From Tsukamurella sp. PLM1 (GTDB taxonomy: Bacteria; Actinomycetota; Actinomycetes; Mycobacteriales; Mycobacteriaceae): a stretch of DNA of 64,000 nucleotides. A program made the translations under genes and the position numbers. The notes under the pieces were generated by a model that was not told the DNA's origin, searched no databases, and saw only the letters and a list, made by a program, of their open reading frames with translations. Positions 58,848 to 64,000 of this stretch are shown here, one piece after another (the stretch's first letter is position 1; each line of letters starts with the position of its first letter). The stretch spans positions 2,356,001 through 2,420,000 of the forward strand of contig NZ_AP025688.1 in NCBI RefSeq assembly GCF_023168325.1, read 5' to 3'.

Positions 58848-61316
58848 CTACCGCAGGACGGCGCCCACCTCCTGCGCAGCGTTCGCCACCGCGGCGTCAC
58901 GGGCGGCGGAAGCCTCGTCCTCGGTCAGCGTGCGGTCGCCCGCGCGGAAGCGCAGCGAGAAGGCCATCGACTTGCGGCCCTCGCCCACCTGCGCGCCCGT
59001 GAAGACGTCGAACAGCGAGATCGCCTCCAGGAGCTCGCCGGCACCGTCGGCCAGCGCGGACCGCACGGCTTCCGCGGGGACCGCGGCGTCGACGACGACC
59101 GCCACGTCCTGCAGCACCGCCGGGAACGGCGAGACCACAGGCGCGGGCAGGTTCTCGACGAGCGGGATCGCGTCGAGGTCGAGCTCGACGGCGCAGGTCC
59201 GCGCCGGGAGCCCGGCACGCTCGAGCACGGCCGGGTGCAGCTCGCCCGCGTGGCCCACCACGACGTCACCGGCGAGGACCTCCGCACACCGGCCCGGATG
59301 GAACGGCGCGAACTGGGCTGACCGCAGCGTGAGCTCGATGTTGCTCGCGCGGCCGATCTCGCGCGCGGCCTCGAAGGCGTCCGTCGCATCGGCGGGTCGC
59401 CCCTCGCCCCAGGGGCCGGAGAGGGTGCGCCGGCCGGCGAACACGAGAGCGATGTGTTCCGGCTGGCTCGGCAGCGACGCGTTGAGCTCCTCGATCTGCT
59501 CAGCGGTGGGGCGCCGGTCGACGGGGATCGGGTCGACCGCAGCCGTGGCCTCCGACGGAAGCACCACCTGCGCGATCGTGTACAGCGCGAGGTCGCGCTG
59601 GCCGCGGGAGACGTTGCGCGCCAGGATCTCCAGCAGCCCGGGCAGCAGCGTGGTGGCGAGGCCCGGCCGATCCGATTCGAGCGGGTTGAGGACCTTCGTG
59701 GTGTTCCGGCGCGGGTCGTCGGCCTCCAGGCCCCACGTGTCGAAGACGCCGGCGGGCAGGAACGGGCTGGTGAGCACCTCGACGTGGCCCGTGTGCGCGA
59801 GCGAGCGGCTCACGACGCGGCGGCGACGCTGCCGGGGGCTCAGTCCCCGGCCGCCGGGCGCGGCAGGCAGCACGGGCGGGATCTGCTCCAGCCCCTCGAG
59901 CCGTAGCACCTCCTCGACCAGGTCGGCGACCATGTTCAGGTCGGGCCGCCAGGTGGGCGGGGTCACCGTCAGGCTGCTCTCGCCCTCGACCCGGCACCCG
60001 ACCTGGGTGAGGCGGCGCACCGTCGTGCCCGGGGCGTAGGTGATCCCCGCGACCCGGTCCGGGCGGTCCGCGGCGATGGTGACCTGCGGGCGGTCGCCGT
60101 AGGAGCCGTGGTCGGTGAGCTCGCCGACCACCGTGCCGCCCGCGATCTCGGTGAGCAGGCGCGCCGCCTCGCGGACCGTCCACACGGAGATCGCGGGGTC
60201 GACGGTGCGCTCGTAACGCTTGGCGGCGTCCGAGCTCAGCTTGTGCCGCTTGCCGGTGCGGAAGACCTTGACGGGGTTCCAGATGGCGCCCTCGAGGATC
60301 ACGTTGACGGTGTCGTCACCGACCTCCGTGGTCGCGCCGCCCATGACGCCCGCGAGCGAGACGGGTCCGGAATCGTCGACGATGACCGTGTCCTCGGGGT
60401 CGAGCTCGCGCTCGACGTGATCGATGGTCTCGAGCGTCTCTCCGGGGCGGGCCGCGCGCACCGTCAGGCCGCCCTGGACGCGGTCCGCGTCGAAGGCGTG
60501 CAGCGGCTGGCCGCTGAGCAGCATGAGGTAGTTGGTCACGTCGACCGCGGCGCTGATCGGGCGTACGCCCGAGGTGAGCAGGCGGCGCTGCAGCCACCAC
60601 GGACTCACGGCCTTCGGGTCGATGCCCTCCACTCGCAGCGCGGTGAAGCGGGTGCAGCCGGACTCGGGCTCGACGGTGACGTCCACACCGCCGGCGCCCG
60701 AACCCTGCGCGGGCGACGGGGTCGTGATGTCGGTGAAGGGCAGGTCGTAGCCGCAGGCGAGCTCGCGGGCGAGGCCGCGCACCGAGAACGCGTAGCCGCG
60801 GTCGGGCGTCACGTTGAGCTCGATGACGGTGTCGTCCATGCCGAGCACCTGCTTGGCGTCGTCGCCGGGCTGCGCCGTGCCCGCCGGCAGCACGAGGATC
60901 CCCGAGTGATCGTTGCCCAGCCCGAGTTCCGACACCGAGCAGATCATCCCGTCGGAGACGTGGTCGTAGGTCTTGCGGGACGCGACCTCGAAACCACCGG
61001 GCAGCACGGCGCCGGGCAGGGCGGCGACGATGAGGTCGCCCTCGGCGAAGTTCCGGGCGCCGCAGACGATGCCCCGCGGCTCGGCCTCGCCGACGTCCAC
61101 CTGGCAGAACCGGATGGGCTTGCGGAAGTTCGTGAGTTCCTCGATGTGCGCGACGCGGCCGATCTTCAGCGGGCCGGTCACGGTGTCGAGCGAGTCGAGT
61201 TCCTCGACCTCGAAGCCGACCCGCACGAACCCCGCGTCGAGCTCGTCGGCGCTGACGCCCCAGTCGGGGGTGTCGCGGCGGAGGATCTCGGTGAGCCATG
61301 ACTGTGCAACGCGCAC
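58848..61316 (-). CDS. pheT: Phenylalanyl-tRNA synthetase beta subunit
   Basis: PheT, 822 residues, the large subunit of PheRS (alpha2beta2). GTG 61316 gives [20 protein letters not shown]. Domains in order: EMAP/tRNA-binding ([20 protein letters not shown]), B3/B4 editing domain ([44 protein letters not shown]), B5 DNA-binding-like, a catalytic-like core ([20 protein letters not shown]) and the C-terminal FDX-ACB domain ([35 protein letters not shown]). The frame is intact. It lies 51 bp after pheS; between pheT and argC lies the accessory island. Confidence 0.97.
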   Translation of the reverse strand: MRVAQSWLTEILRRDTPDWGVSADELDAGFVRVGFEVEELDSLDTVTGPLKIGRVAHIEELTNFRKPIRFCQVDVGEAEPRGIVCGARNFAEGDLIVAALPGAVLPGGFEVASRKTYDHVSDGMICSVSELGLGNDHSGILVLPAGTAQPGDDAKQVLGMDDTVIELNVTPDRGYAFSVRGLARELACGYDLPFTDITTPSPAQGSGAGGVDVTVEPESGCTRFTALRVEGIDPKAVSPWWLQRRLLTSGVRPISAAVDVTNYLMLLSGQPLHAFDADRVQGGLTVRAARPGETLETIDHVERELDPEDTVIVDDSGPVSLAGVMGGATTEVGDDTVNVILEGAIWNPVKVFRTGKRHKLSSDAAKRYERTVDPAISVWTVREAARLLTEIAGGTVVGELTDHGSYGDRPQVTIAADRPDRVAGITYAPGTTVRRLTQVGCRVEGESSLTVTPPTWRPDLNMVADLVEEVLRLEGLEQIPPVLPAAPGGRGLSPRQRRRRVVSRSLAHTGHVEVLTSPFLPAGVFDTWGLEADDPRRNTTKVLNPLESDRPGLATTLLPGLLEILARNVSRGQRDLALYTIAQVVLPSEATAAVDPIPVDRRPTAEQIEELNASLPSQPEHIALVFAGRRTLSGPWGEGRPADATDAFEAAREIGRASNIELTLRSAQFAPFHPGRCAEVLAGDVVVGHAGELHPAVLERAGLPARTCAVELDLDAIPLVENLPAPVVSPFPAVLQDVAVVVDAAVPAEAVRSALADGAGELLEAISLFDVFTGAQVGEGRKSMAFSLRFRAGDRTLTEDEASAARDAAVANAAQEVGAVLR

Positions 61317-61367
61317 GGTGGAAGTCCTTCTCCTGGTGTGACTGTGTGGCTGGGGTCGGCGTGGCGA

Positions 61368-62421
<1,054 letters not shown>

Positions 62422-62525
62422 TGCTCTGGGCTCCTCGGTGCGGGTGGGACGGTACCCGACCAGACTAGTCGACGGCGTTCCACGGACGGAATCGCATTAC
62501 CGCTGGTACGCGCCCAGCGCGTCGG

Positions 62526-62942
62526 TCAGGCATCGCGCCCGTCGGCGCCCCCGGCCAACCACTTCCGGACCACCGTCTTCGGGGCGCACGCGCACCACGC
62601 GTCCTCTATCACCTCGGCCAGCTCGTCGCGGGTGATCTCGCCGAGGCGGGACGCGCGGACCAGGACGGCGTTGTAGCCGTCGAAGTGCGGCGTGGTGAAG
62701 AACGGCCCGTCAGCCTGCACCAAGGCGAGCTTGTCGGACTCGTCGGGCGTGCGGATCAGGATCACATCGTCGAGCCGGGCACCGGCATCATCGACCGCAT
62801 CGGGACGCGGAGACCTGTTGCCGCAGAACACTTTCCTTCCCACCTGCCAGGCCGGGCGACCGCCCCACGCCGCGACCTCCACGACCCTGGGCAGGCCGAG
62901 CGCGATCGCAGCGACGTCCTCCACCCGCGCCCGTCTCGCCAT
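62526..62942 (-). CDS. MmcQ/YjbR family DNA-binding protein
   Basis: A 138-residue CyaY-like MmcQ/YjbR protein: MARRARVEDVAAIALGLPRV, VEVAAWGGRPAWQVGRKVFC, DGPFFTTPHFDGYNAVLVRA and VIEDAWCACAPKTVVRKWLA, the usual pattern ending in a helix with W-x-x-x-AP-K-x-x-x-K. The fold suggests nucleic-acid binding but no role is proven. The frame is complete. It overlaps by about 155 bp with the 3' end of the acyltransferase frame, which probably means that the latter is extended by an indel. Confidence 0.85.
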   Translation of the reverse strand: MARRARVEDVAAIALGLPRVVEVAAWGGRPAWQVGRKVFCGNRSPRPDAVDDAGARLDDVILIRTPDESDKLALVQADGPFFTTPHFDGYNAVLVRASRLGEITRDELAEVIEDAWCACAPKTVVRKWLAGGADGRDA

Positions 62943-64000
62943 GGGGCCGACGGTACGCCGGATCGGACGACTCGGCGACGGTCGGCATCGGGTTCTCGAC
63001 CGCAGTTCGGGCGGCGCAGGCCCGCGCGCCTGCCAGCGCTCCGACGAACACCACCATCGCCTGCCGACCCGCACTCGACCCGAGGCCTTCCTTGGCCATC
63101 AGCAGCACGGCGAGACCCGCGACGCACACGAGCGCGCCGACGAGCGCGCCCGCGGCTCCGGATGCCGCGACGGGAGCATCCCACCACGGGATCCGACGGT
63201 GCTCCAGCGGCGACAGCACCACGAACAGCGCGAACATCACCACGGCGAAGAGTGCGGCGCGCAGGCCCATCAGGCCCCAGAAGCCGGGCTGGTGCGGGTC
63301 GACCGCATCGATCCCGAGGTAGTGCAGCGCGAACGCGGCGATGGCGATCGCGGGGATGTGCCAGAGGTATAGCGTCATCGCGCCGCCATTGCCCACTGCC
63401 ACCGGGTACCAGACCCGGGGGCGCCGCGCCCAGCGCCCGATCGCGGGCGCAGCCGCGACGAACAGCAGGCTCACCCACACGCAGTGCACGCCGAGAAGAA
63501 GGGTGGGCGGCGTGGTGTTGGAGAACGTCTCGGCGCCCGTCACGACGAGCGGCACGTCGTACGGGCCGACGACGACGGCGGCGACGGCCGCGACGAACGT
63601 GACCGCGGCGGCCGCCAGCGCGAACCGGGTCGGAATCATCCGGCGGGCGTAGGCGACGCCGATGACGACGGGGATCAGCCAGACGATCAGGAAGTTCGGG
63701 AAGCCCCACTCGATCGCGCCGGTGGCGAGACGCGCACCGTCGAACCCCGCCGACGCGACGAGCAGGCCGACCGTCACCCCGGCCAGTGTCGCCCGACCGC
63801 CGCGCAGGAGCACCGGAACGAAGGCCAGGACCAGCAGGTACACGCCGATGAACCACAGCAGTGCGACGGACTCACCTCCGAGCCGTGCGGCGCTCGACTC
63901 GCCCAGCAGCAACCGGGCCCCGACCAGGATCACCGACCAGAAGGCCAGGTACCAGAACACGGGCCGGGCGAGCCGCTGGGCCCGTCCGAGGAGCCATCCG
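62788..64000 (-). CDS. Membrane acyltransferase-like protein (5' end outside window)
   Basis: Multi-pass membrane protein of the acyltransferase-3 type, cut at its N-terminus by the window edge; the frame enters as GWLLGRAQRLARPVFWYLAF. At least eight helices follow (ESVALLWFIGVYLLVLAFVP, FPNFLIVWLIPVVIGVAYAR, FALAAAAVTFVAAVAAVVVG, NGGAMTLYLWHIPAIAIAAF, ALFAVVMFALFVVLSPLEHR). Acyltransferase-3 proteins acylate sugars or lipids of the envelope; the catalytic N-terminal His region is not in view, so this is by topology and the YLWHIP-type motif. The last ~90 residues overlap mmcQ and are Arg/Gly-rich, so the true end is likely nearer 62990. Confidence 0.7.
   Translation of the reverse strand, partial: GWLLGRAQRLARPVFWYLAFWSVILVGARLLLGESSAARLGGESVALLWFIGVYLLVLAFVPVLLRGGRATLAGVTVGLLVASAGFDGARLATGAIEWGFPNFLIVWLIPVVIGVAYARRMIPTRFALAAAAVTFVAAVAAVVVGPYDVPLVVTGAETFSNTTPPTLLLGVHCVWVSLLFVAAAPAIGRWARRPRVWYPVAVGNGGAMTLYLWHIPAIAIAAFALHYLGIDAVDPHQPGFWGLMGLRAALFAVVMFALFVVLSPLEHRRIPWWDAPVAASGAAGALVGALVCVAGLAVLLMAKEGLGSSAGRQAMVVFVGALAGARACAARTAVENPMPTVAESSDPAYRRPHGETGAGGGRRCDRARPAQGRGGRGVGRSPGLAGGKESVLRQQVSASRCGR

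Noticed and set aside
62422..62525. T-box or attenuator before pheS
   Set aside because: I see neither a T-box sequence nor a specifier-like stem or Phe-rich leader in the ~100 bp available.

Overview
The window is about 64 kb of high-GC (roughly 70 %) chromosomal DNA from an actinobacterium of the Mycobacteriales (mycolic-acid group). The gene order follows two Mycobacterium tuberculosis core blocks: Rv1688-Rv1713 (mpg, tyrS, Rv1691, Rv1692, Rv1693, tlyA, nadK, recN, steA, mctB, pyrG, NUDIX, xerD, parA, scpA, scpB, rluB, cmk, der) and Rv1649-Rv1659 (pheS, pheT, argC-J-B-D-F-R-G-H). TTG and GTG starts, 4-bp stop/start overlaps and the lack of a tRNA in the 16S-23S spacer fit this. Tsukamurella or a close relative is my best guess for the genus, but the sequence alone does not settle it.

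Layout. 1-10.4 kb: accessory and metabolic genes (epoxide-hydrolase-like enzyme, F420-type nitroreductase, flavodoxin-fold quinone reductase, tRNA-Pro, a secreted PQQ-type sugar dehydrogenase, a PtpB-like phosphatase, DUF2252, a siderophore-interacting flavoprotein behind a probable iron box, a GT87 mannosyltransferase and a solitary MCE protein). 10.7-30.9 kb: a minus-strand core block from the Rv1691 homologue down to der and an Atg22/UMF1-type transporter. It is interrupted only between scpB and rluB, where a small membrane-protein gene and a DUF559 gene sit; the DUF559 gene is bracketed by two similar 60-bp hairpins. 31.0-36.8 kb: a complete rrn operon (minus strand, 16S-23S-5S) with two near-identical promoters and clear processing stalks. 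37.0-40.7 kb: tyrS, mpg, a Trm112-like protein, an alcohol dehydrogenase and a GXWXG/DUF4334 protein. 40.7-43.7 kb: an ABC-transporter/TetR/SDR operon behind a 36-bp dyad operator. 43.7-52.5 kb: the arg cluster on the minus strand. 52.6-58.8 kb: an accessory catabolic island between argC and pheT (PIG-L deacetylase, two paralogous GAF regulators around an acetoin-reductase-like SDR, and a divergent NTF2-FMO monooxygenase). 58.8-64 kb: pheT, pheS, an MmcQ/YjbR protein and a membrane acyltransferase that runs off the window.

How the genes work together: the core blocks cover ribosome biogenesis and tRNA charging (der, rluB, tlyA, tyrS, pheST, rrn), chromosome maintenance (parA, scpAB, xerD, recN, mpg), nucleotide and cofactor supply (cmk, pyrG, nadK) and cell separation (steA, mctB/steB). 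The arg cluster is a full arginine pathway from N-acetylglutamate with its repressor.

Caution on sequence quality: about twenty genes, including essential ones (der, tyrS, pheS, scpA, most arg genes), are broken by 1- or 2-base indels, nearly all losses in G/C runs. This looks like uncorrected sequencing error rather than biology. I therefore annotate these as whole genes and give the approximate indel position. Apparent fusions (nadK-recN, the phosphatase and its upstream frame) must be read with the same caution.
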